In this document: positions 1 through 6,240 of the stretch, piece after piece
How the letters are laid out: every line of letters begins with the position of its first letter
How positions within the stretch are numbered: the stretch's first letter is position 1
From: an uncultured Gammaproteobacteria bacterium
GTDB taxonomy: Bacteria; Pseudomonadota; Gammaproteobacteria; GCA-002705445; GCA-002716945
DNA length: 17,628 bases
Direction: 5' to 3'
Assembly: GCA_913043035.1 (NCBI GenBank)
Contig: CAJWMM010000003.1
Coordinates: forward strand, 1 to 17,628
Program-made: the position numbers and the translations under genes
Notes under the pieces: generated by a model
Told to the model about the DNA's origin: nothing
The model's database searches: none
Seen by the model: the letters and a program-made list of their open reading frames with translations, nothing else

Positions 1-1757
1 CTGTAGGTGGTGTAGAGCCACAATCTGAGACAGTATGGCGTCAAGCTAATAAGTATGAGGTACCTAGGATGGTTTTTGTTAATAAGATGGATAGAGCTGG
101 TGCTGATTTTTTCAGAGTTGTAGATCAGATTAAAACAAGGCTTGGGTCAAACCCTGTCCCTCTCCAGGTTCCTATTGGGTCCGAAGATTCATTTAAGGGT
201 GTAGTAGATCTACTCACAATGAAATCGATTATTTGGGACGATGCTTCTATGGGTATGAAATTTGAAACTGGTGATATACCATCAGATTTACTAGAACAAT
301 CAAATAAGCTAAGAGAACAATTACTAGAGACTGCCGCAGAAGCTAGCGAAGAACTTATGGATGAATACCTTAACAGTGGTGACTTATCCATTGATAACAT
401 AATAAAAGGACTAAGAATAAGAACCCTTTCAAATGAAATCGTTCTTGCCATGTGTGGCACAGCTTTCAAAAATAAAGGTGTGCAAGCTATGCTCGACTCT
501 GTAATCAACTTCATGCCTTCTCCAGTTGATGTCCCAGCTATTAAAGGCATATTAGATGATAAAGATGAAACTCAGGCTGAAAGAAAATCTTCAGACGAAG
601 AGCCTTATTCATCACTTGCGTTCAAGATTGCAACTGATCCTTTTGTGGGTTCTCTTACTTTTTTTAGAGTTTACTCGGGAATACTAAAAGCTGGAGATAC
701 CGTATATAATTCAGTCACAAGAAAAAAAGAGAGAATCGGAAGAATTTTACAAATGCATGCAAATGACAAAAAAGACGTTAAAGAAGTCAGAGCCGGCGAT
801 ATTGCGGCAGCCGTTGGATTAAAAGATGTTACTACGGGTGATACTTTATGTACACCCAATTCGATAATAACGCTTGAGAGAATGGAATTCCCCGATCCTG
901 TTATATCCATTGCTGTAGAACCTAAAACAAAAGCTGATCAAGAAAAAATGGGTCTAGCATTAAGTAAACTAGCTCAAGAAGATCCTTCATTTAAAGTTAC
1001 AACAGACCAAGAATCTAATCAGACTATAATTTCTGGAATGGGTGAACTCCATTTAGAAATTATTGTTGACAGGCTTAAAAGAGAGTTTTCGGTTGAAGCG
1101 AATGTAGGTAAGCCTCAGGTGGCATATAGAGAAACTATAAAAACAACAATCGAACAAGAGGCTAAATATATCAAACAAAGTGGAGGTAGAGGTCAGTATG
1201 GGCATGTTTGGCTAAAACTTGAACCTCAAGAAGCTGGCAAAGGATTTGAATTCGTTAATGCGATTGTGGGTGGAGCAATACCAAGAGAATTTATTAATCC
1301 TGTTGAAAAGGGAGTTAAAGAGCAAATGGAGAATGGTGTTATAGGAGGATTCCCTGTCGTTGATGTTAAAGTAACGTTATTTGATGGTTCTTTTCATGAT
1401 GTTGATTCGTCTGAGGTAGCTTTTAAAGTTGCAGCCTCTCAAGCATTTAAAGAGGGTGCAAAAAAAGCAAAAGCTGTGATATTAGAGCCTATAATGTCTG
1501 TCGAAGCCGTAACACCCAAAGATTATTTAGGAGATGTCACAGGTGACCTCAACAGGAGACGTGGGATAGTTTTAGGTATGGAAGATACTGTTGTGGGAAA
1601 TGTTGTTAAAGCTGAAGTTCCTCTATCTGAGATGTTTGGATACTCCACCACACTTAGATCGATGTCACAAGGAAGAGCTACTTATACAATGGAGTTCACT
1701 AAGTATGCAGAGTTGCCAAGCAATGTTGCAGAAACTCTTACAAAGCAGGCATCATAA
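1..1757 (+). CDS. fusA: Elongation factor G, 5' end missing
   Basis: EF-G is the cytosolic GTPase that drives translocation of tRNA and mRNA on the ribosome and takes part in ribosome recycling. The frame is open from base 3, so the gene enters from the left edge; 584 residues are visible. By alignment from memory to E. coli EF-G, about 115 residues are missing, including the P-loop and switch regions. The G4 motif NKMD is seen near visible residue 30, followed by the G' insert, domain II (AFKIATDPFVG), domain III (GMGELHLEIIVDRLKREF), domain IV (SGGRGQYGHV and the tip loop FHDVDSSE) and domain V (PLSEMFGYSTTLRS). The Met codon at 69 is an internal Met, not the start. The TAA stop shares one base with the rpsJ start, and tuf, which often follows fusA, is absent here. 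Confidence 0.99.
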   Translation, partial: VGGVEPQSETVWRQANKYEVPRMVFVNKMDRAGADFFRVVDQIKTRLGSNPVPLQVPIGSEDSFKGVVDLLTMKSIIWDDASMGMKFETGDIPSDLLEQSNKLREQLLETAAEASEELMDEYLNSGDLSIDNIIKGLRIRTLSNEIVLAMCGTAFKNKGVQAMLDSVINFMPSPVDVPAIKGILDDKDETQAERKSSDEEPYSSLAFKIATDPFVGSLTFFRVYSGILKAGDTVYNSVTRKKERIGRILQMHANDKKDVKEVRAGDIAAAVGLKDVTTGDTLCTPNSIITLERMEFPDPVISIAVEPKTKADQEKMGLALSKLAQEDPSFKVTTDQESNQTIISGMGELHLEIIVDRLKREFSVEANVGKPQVAYRETIKTTIEQEAKYIKQSGGRGQYGHVWLKLEPQEAGKGFEFVNAIVGGAIPREFINPVEKGVKEQMENGVIGGFPVVDVKVTLFDGSFHDVDSSEVAFKVAASQAFKEGAKKAKAVILEPIMSVEAVTPKDYLGDVTGDLNRRRGIVLGMEDTVVGNVVKAEVPLSEMFGYSTTLRSMSQGRATYTMEFTKYAELPSNVAETLTKQAS

Positions 1758-2296
1758 TGGTCGAGAAAAAAACAAAAGTAACAAAAAAGAAAGCAACTAC
1801 CTCTAAAGTTACAAAAAAAACAATAGCAACAAAAAAGAAAACAACAGCTAAGAAAAAAGTATCAAAAAAAACAGTTGCAAAAAAAGTAGTAGCAAAGAAA
1901 AAAACTACAATAAAAAAAGATGTAACTCCCTCAAAACAAAGTGAGGAGACGGGGAAAAAAACTACAAAAAAATCATCAGCTAAAGCATCTACTCAAACTA
2001 TAAGAATAAGATTAAAAACTTTTGATCATAAGTTAATCGATATTTCTGCTAGAGAGATCGTTGAAACCGCTAAAAGAACTGGTGCAAGAGTGTTAGGTCC
2101 AATACCGCTCCCAACAAAAAAAGAGCGTTTTACAATATTAGTATCTCCTCATGTAGATAAAGACGCGCGTGATCAATATGAAATCAGAACTCATAAAAGA
2201 TTGATGGAAATTATAGAGCCAACAGATAAAACTGTCGATGCGCTAATGAAATTAGATCTAGCAGCTGGCGTAGATGTCCAAATTGAATTAAATTGA
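1757..2296 (+). CDS. rpsJ: 30S ribosomal protein S10 with a long Lys-rich N-terminal extension
   Basis: S10 sits in the head of the small subunit and, as NusE, also pairs with NusB in transcription antitermination. Residues 81-179 match the whole ~100-residue family (TIRIRLKTFDH, GPIPLPTKKERFTILVSPH, QYEIRTHKRLMEI, LDLAAGVDVQI). Residues 1-80 are an added low-complexity segment with 30 Lys and 17 Thr, only 4 acidic residues and no Arg, giving a net charge near +26. E. coli S10 has 103 residues, so 179 is unusual. No ATG, GTG or TTG occurs in frame between 1757 and the core, so the extension should be translated unless a rare start is used. Weak SD-like AGG at 1747-1749. The start overlaps the fusA stop by 1 nt, suggesting coupling to fusA. 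Confidence 0.97.
   Translation: MVEKKTKVTKKKATTSKVTKKTIATKKKTTAKKKVSKKTVAKKVVAKKKTTIKKDVTPSKQSEETGKKTTKKSSAKASTQTIRIRLKTFDHKLIDISAREIVETAKRTGARVLGPIPLPTKKERFTILVSPHVDKDARDQYEIRTHKRLMEIIEPTDKTVDALMKLDLAAGVDVQIELN
1766..1972 (+). repeat. Cluster of A-tracts encoding the S10 Lys-rich extension
   Basis: Eleven runs of six to eight A occur here: 1766-1772, 1783-1788, 1813-1820 (8), 1831-1836, 1853-1858, 1864-1871 (8), 1879-1885, 1898-1904, 1912-1918, 1955-1961 and 1966-1972. They result from AAA Lys codons in loose repeats of the type [V/T/S]-T-K-K. Seen directly. Such runs are known sites of polymerase slippage in AT-rich bacteria and of sequencing indels. The frame stays open and Lys/Thr-rich throughout, which argues against a single indel having created the extension. 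Confidence 0.85.
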
Positions 2297-2327
2297 TTTT
2301 TTTCAAATAAAACATACATATACCTCA

Positions 2328-2344
2328 AATTTTATGTTAAAATT
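2328..2344. repeat. AT-only inverted repeat downstream of rpsJ
   Basis: A perfect 7-base inverted repeat, AATTTTA, is separated from TAAAATT by TGT. It lies 31 nt after the rpsJ stop. All pairs are A-T, so an RNA hairpin would be weak, and no T-tract follows directly, so I do not call it a terminator. Its right arm coincides with the candidate -10 box. Confidence 0.4.
2335..2343 (+). promoter_or_regulatory. Candidate extended -10 promoter for rplC and downstream genes
   Basis: TG-T-TAAAAT matches an extended -10 element (TGn plus 5 of 6 of TATAAT). A poor -35 candidate, TACATA at 2315-2320, lies 17 nt upstream. Transcription would begin near 2350, giving about 50 nt of leader before rplC. 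Support comes from its position in the only gap over 60 nt in the plus-strand run. AT-rich DNA produces such matches by chance, so this is tentative. Confidence 0.35.
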
Positions 2345-2351
2345 CAGCACA

Positions 2352-2361
2352 TTTTGCAAAA
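2352..2361. other. 10-base palindrome in the rplC leader
   Basis: TTTTGCAAAA is a perfect 10-base palindrome just downstream of the predicted start of transcription for rplC. It could be an operator half-site pair or chance in AT-rich sequence. No regulator is identified. Confidence 0.2.
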
Positions 2362-2398
2362 ATTAGCATATTAACTTTATCATTTTGAGGATAATAAA

Positions 2399-3208
2399 AT
2401 GAGTCTAGGCATGATTGGGCGTAAAGCCGGTATGACAAGAATCTTTGATAGCTCGGGAATATCAGTCCCAGTTACAGCAATTGCTCTTGGTCCAAATATA
2501 ATCACCCAAATCAAAACAATAGAAACTGACGGTTACGAAGCCGTTCAAATTTCTTATGGCTCTAAAAAAGAGAACAAGTTATCAAAGCCATTATTAGGCC
2601 ATTACAAAAAAAATTCGTTAAATCCTGGCGAGGGTTTAGTTGAGTTTAGATTAAACCATGGAGAACTAGATAATCTAAAAATTGGCCAATCTCTTAATCT
2701 TGATATTTTTAAAGAGGGTGAGCATGTTGATATTACAGGAACTACAATCGGTAAAGGTTTTCAAGGCGGTGTGAAAAGGCATCATTTTAAAACACAAGAT
2801 GCAACACACGGAAATTCTCTATCTCATCGTGCACTTGGTTCTACAGGTCAATGCCAAGACCCTGGCAGGGTGTTTAAGGGTAAAAAAATGCCAGGTCAAT
2901 TAGGTAATATTAAAAACACAATACAGAATTTAATTATTGTTAAGATAATAGAAGAGGATAATGTAATTCTGGTAAAAGGATCCATACCTGGTCATGATGG
3001 TTCAAAGGTAGTCATAAAGCATACGAAAAAAAAATATACACTAAAGAAAGTTCTATCAGAAGACTCATTACTAGATCGTGAATCGCAAACCACAGATACA
3101 ATGACAGCATCCTCAGAAAAAGAAACACCAAAAGAAACACCAAAAGAAACAACATCAAAAGATGAAACACCAAAAGAAACAGCGCCAGTCGAGGGAGAGA
3201 AAGGCTAA
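2399..3208 (+). CDS. rplC: 50S ribosomal protein L3 with a C-terminal acidic repeat tail
   Basis: L3 is an early-assembly large-subunit protein whose loop reaches the peptidyl transferase centre. Residues 1-~212 match the family: GMIGRKAGMTRIFD at the N-terminus, GTTIGKGFQGGVKRHHF at 114-130, and the loop GSTGQCQDPGRVFKGKKMPG, in which Gln151 aligns with the PrmB-methylated Gln150 of E. coli. The family normally ends near 209 residues. Here it runs to 269, with a tail rich in Glu, Thr, Lys and Pro that carries ETPK repeats; residues 221-269 hold 14 acidic and 7 basic residues. A Shine-Dalgarno GAGG at 2387-2390 lies 8 nt before the ATG. Follows a 102-nt gap and may head its own transcript. 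Its stop overlaps rplD by 1 nt. Confidence 0.98.
   Translation: MSLGMIGRKAGMTRIFDSSGISVPVTAIALGPNIITQIKTIETDGYEAVQISYGSKKENKLSKPLLGHYKKNSLNPGEGLVEFRLNHGELDNLKIGQSLNLDIFKEGEHVDITGTTIGKGFQGGVKRHHFKTQDATHGNSLSHRALGSTGQCQDPGRVFKGKKMPGQLGNIKNTIQNLIIVKIIEEDNVILVKGSIPGHDGSKVVIKHTKKKYTLKKVLSEDSLLDRESQTTDTMTASSEKETPKETPKETTSKDETPKETAPVEGEKG
3122..3175 (+). repeat. 12-base repeats encoding ETPK in the L3 tail
   Basis: The 12-mer GAAACACCAAAA is repeated head to tail at 3122-3133 and 3134-3145 and recurs at 3164-3175. A degenerate copy (GAAACAACATCA) occupies 3146-3157. It encodes Glu-Thr-Pro-Lys units. Identical codons in each copy suggest recent duplication by replication slippage, so copy number may vary between strains. 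Confidence 0.85.
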
Positions 3209-3786
3209 TGGCGAAAACAGATTTAAATAAATTATTTGATAGAGATTTTAATGAAGCATTAGTTCACCAAGTTACTGTGGATTATATGACTAATCATCGC
3301 TCGGGCACTAAAGCACAAAAAAATAGATCCGCAGTTAGTGGCGGTGGAGCCAAACCGAGACCTCAGAAAGGATCTGGTCGAGCAAGAGCTGGGACAACCA
3401 GATCGCCGATATGGCGAACAGGTGGTGTGACATTTGCGGCACAAAATAAAAATTATAATAAAAAAATTAATAAAAAAATGTATAAAGCAGCACTAAACTG
3501 TATTTTTTCTGAATTGTTGAGAAAAAAGAAACTTCATTATGTAGATGACTTTAATGTAGAAAGTTCTAAAACCAAATCTTTCATTAAAGAACTTACAAAA
3601 TTAAAAATAGATAATTCTTTATTTATTGTTAACGAAGAAAAAATTAATGTTTTTCTTGCCGGCAGAAATTTAAAAAATGTTGAGGTCGTCAGTCCTCATG
3701 GAATCAACCCATATAATTTAATGAAATACAACAACGTTGTTGTTGATTCAAAAATTTTAGATAAACTTCAAGTGCTAGCATCATGA
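3208..3786 (+). CDS. rplD: 50S ribosomal protein L4
   Basis: L4 binds 23S rRNA early in assembly, and its extended loop lines the peptide exit tunnel. In E. coli it also represses the S10 operon. The family is shown by RDFNEALVHQVTVDY near the N-terminus, the tunnel loop AKPRPQKGSGRARAG at residues 48-62, SPIWRTGGVTFA, and FLAGRNLKNVEV near the C-terminus. At 192 residues it is about 9 shorter than E. coli L4 at the N-terminus, so the usual first strand is missing; no in-frame upstream start exists. Loop residues R51-P52 replace W60-R61 of E. coli, while Lys63 (here K54) is kept. Overlaps rplC by 1 nt and rplW by 4 nt (ATGA). Confidence 0.98.
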   Translation: MAKTDLNKLFDRDFNEALVHQVTVDYMTNHRSGTKAQKNRSAVSGGGAKPRPQKGSGRARAGTTRSPIWRTGGVTFAAQNKNYNKKINKKMYKAALNCIFSELLRKKKLHYVDDFNVESSKTKSFIKELTKLKIDNSLFIVNEEKINVFLAGRNLKNVEVVSPHGINPYNLMKYNNVVVDSKILDKLQVLAS

Positions 3787-4088
3787 ACAACGAACGAATT
3801 ATGAGGATTATTGTTGCACCTAGAGTTTCCGAGAAGGCTTCATTGAAAGCGGATAGTGAAAGACAACATGTCTTTTCTGTCTTAAAAGACGCAAAAAAAT
3901 TTGAAGTAAAGAAAGCTGTTGAAATTATGTTTAATGTTGAAGTTGAACAAGTCCGTTTGCTAAACATGAATGGTAAGCATAAACGTCTTGGAAGAATATT
4001 TGGGAAAACAAAGGACTGGAAAAAAGCTTATGTCAAACTTAAAGAAGGTTTCGATATAAGTTATGGAGAAACAGAGACAACATCATGA
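3783..4088 (+). CDS. rplW: 50S ribosomal protein L23
   Basis: L23 lies at the exit of the peptide tunnel and docks trigger factor and the signal recognition particle. The 101 residues match the family length. IVAPRVSEKAS near the N-terminus contains Glu17, aligned with the trigger-factor-contacting Glu18 of E. coli. The C-terminal half has the KHKRLGRIFGKTKDWKKAYVKL pattern typical of bacterial L23. The ATG overlaps the rplD stop as ATGA, and the stop overlaps rplB the same way, so translation is probably coupled on both sides; no clear Shine-Dalgarno precedes it. Confidence 0.99.
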   Translation: MNNERIMRIIVAPRVSEKASLKADSERQHVFSVLKDAKKFEVKKAVEIMFNVEVEQVRLLNMNGKHKRLGRIFGKTKDWKKAYVKLKEGFDISYGETETTS

Positions 4089-4924
4089 GCTTAATTAAAT
4101 CAAAACCTACCTCACCTGGAAGAAGATTTAGAGTAAAGATTAAAGATGACACTCTTTATAAAGGGAAACCTTTTGCAGGATTAACACAAAAATCTAAAAG
4201 GTCTGGTGGAAGAAATAATCAAGGAAGAATCACAACACGTCATATTGGTGGTGGACACAAGAGAAAATACAGAATAATTGATTTTAAAAGAGATAAGGAC
4301 AATATCAATGCAAAGGTTGAAAGATTAGAGTACGACCCAAATAGAAACGCTAACATTGCACTTCTACTTTACTCAGATGGAGAGAGACGTTATATAATTG
4401 CACCAAAGAACTTGAAAGCTGGCGATTTAGTTGTCTCTGGGAAAGATTCAGCAATTAATGTTGGCAATTCTCTTCCTCTCAAAAACATTCCCGTTGGTAC
4501 TCAGGTACATTGTATTGAAATGAAACCGGGTAAGGGAGCACAAATAGCAAGGAGCGCTGGAACAGTGGCTCAAATTGCTGCTTTAGAAGGTGAATACGCC
4601 ACACTTAAACTAAAATCAGGAGAAATGAGAAAAATTAATTCGGATTGCAGAGCAACAATTGGTGAGGTTGGTAATAGTGAATATAATCTCCAATCATATG
4701 GTAAAGCTGGTGCAAAGAGATGGCTTGGTATACGACCTACTGTGAGAGGAGTTGCAATGAATCCAATTGACCATCCTCACGGAGGTGGTGAAGGAAAAAC
4801 ATCTGGGGGAAGAGATCCCGTCTCGCCTTGGGGTACTCCAACAAAAGGATATAAGACAAGGTCTAATAAAAGAACTTCATCTATGATAATTAGAAGACGT
4901 GCTTCCAAAAGGAGAGGTAAATAG
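4085..4924 (+). CDS. rplB: 50S ribosomal protein L2
   Basis: L2 is needed for subunit association and peptidyl transferase activity. The 279 residues align along the whole length with E. coli L2 (273): KPTSPGRR at the N-terminus, SGGRNNQGRITTRHIGGGHK at 40-59, LEYDPNRNANIALL at 81-94, GTQVHCIEMKPGKG and RSAGTVAQI in the middle, and NPIDHPHGGGEG at 226-237. His230 corresponds to the functionally important His229 of mature E. coli L2. The basic C-terminus KTRSNKRTSSMIIRRR is intact. Starts in an ATGA overlap with rplW; its TAG stop abuts the rpsS ATG directly. Confidence 0.99.
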   Translation: MSLIKSKPTSPGRRFRVKIKDDTLYKGKPFAGLTQKSKRSGGRNNQGRITTRHIGGGHKRKYRIIDFKRDKDNINAKVERLEYDPNRNANIALLLYSDGERRYIIAPKNLKAGDLVVSGKDSAINVGNSLPLKNIPVGTQVHCIEMKPGKGAQIARSAGTVAQIAALEGEYATLKLKSGEMRKINSDCRATIGEVGNSEYNLQSYGKAGAKRWLGIRPTVRGVAMNPIDHPHGGGEGKTSGGRDPVSPWGTPTKGYKTRSNKRTSSMIIRRRASKRRGK

Positions 4925-5203
4925 ATGACTAGATCGCTCAAAAAAGGACCATTTATTGATTATCATCTTCAAAGTAAAGTTGAAAAAGCAATAGAAACTA
5001 ATGATAAACGACCAATAAAAACTTGGTCACGTAGGTCAGTTATATCTCCAGATATGGTTGGTTTAACTATATCCGTGCATAATGGCAAACAGCATATACC
5101 AGTTTATGTTAGTGAAAATATGGTAGGTCATAAACTAGGAGAATTTTCTCCGACTAGAGTATTTAAAGGTCATTCAGGTGATAGAAAAGCAAAGGCAAAA
5201 TAA
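4925..5203 (+). CDS. rpsS: 30S ribosomal protein S19
   Basis: S19 forms a complex with S13 in the 30S head and contacts 23S rRNA across the intersubunit bridge. The 92 residues equal the E. coli length. Family signatures are RSLKKGPFIDYHL at the N-terminus, IKTWSRRSVISPDMVG at residues 31-46, and VYVSENMVGHKLGEFSPTR with FKGHSG at the C-terminal end. A Shine-Dalgarno GGAGAGG at 4911-4917 lies 7 nt before the ATG, inside the end of rplB. No spacer separates it from rplB or rplV. Confidence 0.99.
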   Translation: MTRSLKKGPFIDYHLQSKVEKAIETNDKRPIKTWSRRSVISPDMVGLTISVHNGKQHIPVYVSENMVGHKLGEFSPTRVFKGHSGDRKAKAK

Positions 5204-5545
5204 ATGGATACAAGAGCAATATTAAAATATCAACGCATATCTGCACAAAAATGCAGGTTGGTTGCTAACTCCGTGAGAGGTCTTAAGGTAGATCAAGCTC
5301 TACAGTTTTTGGAGTTTAACAATAAAAAAGCATCCAAAATGATAATGAAAGTATTAGAATCTGCAGTAGCAAATGCAGAAAATAATAATTCGTTAGATAT
5401 AGATGAATTAATTGTAAAAAATGTTCTTGTCGACGAGGGACCAATGGCTAAAAGACACATACCACGAGCGAGAGGAAGAGTAAACCAGATACTGAAGAGA
5501 AGTAGCCATATTACAGTTATAGTATCAGATGGGAAGGAGAATTAG
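5204..5545 (+). CDS. rplV: 50S ribosomal protein L22
   Basis: L22 contacts all 23S rRNA domains; its beta-hairpin forms, with L4, the narrowest part of the exit tunnel. At 113 residues it is close to E. coli (110). ISAQKCRLVANSVRGLKVDQAL near the N-terminus and the hairpin segment VDEGPMAKRHIPRARGR are recognisable, followed by QILKRSSHITVIV. The macrolide-sensitive hairpin shows no deletion against E. coli. The ATG follows the rpsS stop immediately, and rpsC begins 2 nt after its TAG. Confidence 0.99.
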   Translation: MDTRAILKYQRISAQKCRLVANSVRGLKVDQALQFLEFNNKKASKMIMKVLESAVANAENNNSLDIDELIVKNVLVDEGPMAKRHIPRARGRVNQILKRSSHITVIVSDGKEN

Positions 5546-5547
5546 GC

Positions 5548-6225
5548 ATGGGACAAAAAGTTCACCCAACTGGGATTAGATTAGGAATTTCCACAGACTG
5601 GAATTCTAAATGGTATGCATCAACAAAAGAGTATTCAAAATTTTTGTTAGAGGATATAAAAATTAGAGATTACTTAAGAGGTAAGCTTAAGCAAGCGCAA
5701 GTGAGTAAAATTTTAATTGAGCGCCCAACAAAAGAATGTATTATTACTATATTCTCATCAAGACCAGGTATCGTAATAGGAAAAAAAGGCGAGGATATTG
5801 AGAAATATAGAGAGAAAATCTCATTAATGATAGGAATCCCAAAAAATACAATAAAACTTAATGTAAATGAAATTAAAAAGCCTGAGCTTGACGCACAACT
5901 TGTTTCTGAGGGTATTGCCCAACAATTAGAACGAAGGATAATGTACAGAAGAGCGATGAAGCGTGCCGTAACGAACACTATGAGACTCGGAGCACTAGGT
6001 ATAAAAGTAAATGTCGCAGGGAGACTTAATGGGGCGGAAATTGCAAGAAGTGAATGGTATAGAGAAGGCAGAGTTCCTCTCCATACTTTAAGGGCGAATA
6101 TCGATTTTGGTTTTTCAGAAGCACTCACTACTTATGGAATTATAGGTATTAAAGTATGGATCTACCATGAAGATGAGAGAGATAGTGAAAACGAGAAAAG
6201 CGGCGCTAAGAAGCCGAAAGAATAA
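5548..6225 (+). CDS. rpsC: 30S ribosomal protein S3
   Basis: S3 lies at the mRNA entry channel of the 30S subunit and contributes to mRNA unwinding. Residues 1-16 are the typical MGQKVHPTGIRLGIST. A type II KH domain follows, with the GxxG motif G-K-K-G at 78-81 inside SRPGIVIGKKGEDI. The C-terminal domain carries QLERRIMYRRAMKRAV and GRLNGAEIARSEWYREGRVP, and ends with a charged Lys/Glu-rich tail. Length 225 against 233 in E. coli. A strong Shine-Dalgarno, GGAAGGAG at 5532-5539, precedes the ATG by 8 nt, suggesting re-initiation strength at this point in the message. Confidence 0.99.
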   Translation: MGQKVHPTGIRLGISTDWNSKWYASTKEYSKFLLEDIKIRDYLRGKLKQAQVSKILIERPTKECIITIFSSRPGIVIGKKGEDIEKYREKISLMIGIPKNTIKLNVNEIKKPELDAQLVSEGIAQQLERRIMYRRAMKRAVTNTMRLGALGIKVNVAGRLNGAEIARSEWYREGRVPLHTLRANIDFGFSEALTTYGIIGIKVWIYHEDERDSENEKSGAKKPKE

Positions 6226-6240
6226 ATTGGAATACGAAAA

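Noticed and set aside
69..71. ATG at 69 as the fusA start
   Set aside because: The frame is open to base 3 and the upstream residues (VGGVEPQSETVWRQANKYEV) match EF-G, so the gene simply enters from the left edge.
1591..1806. Plus-strand frame of 71 codons across the fusA end
   Set aside because: It overlaps fusA and rpsJ in a third frame, and its composition is that of shifted coding sequence, with no binding site.
1943..1996. Internal translation start giving a normal-length S10
   Set aside because: Despite the GAGGAG motif, no ATG, GTG or TTG occurs in frame before the core; only ATA and ACG codons would be available.
2328..2344. AT-only inverted repeat as an intrinsic terminator of rpsJ
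   Set aside because: The stem has no G-C pairs and the following bases (CAGCACATT) are not a T-tract; at most it is a weak structure.
5670..6128. Minus-strand frame of 152 codons opposite rpsC
   Set aside because: Its predicted protein resembles no family I know and it lies wholly over a clear S3 gene; it is an antisense shadow. The same holds for minus-strand frames at 125-550, 671-910, 7113-7418, 7421-7780, 11445-11729 and 14857-15195.
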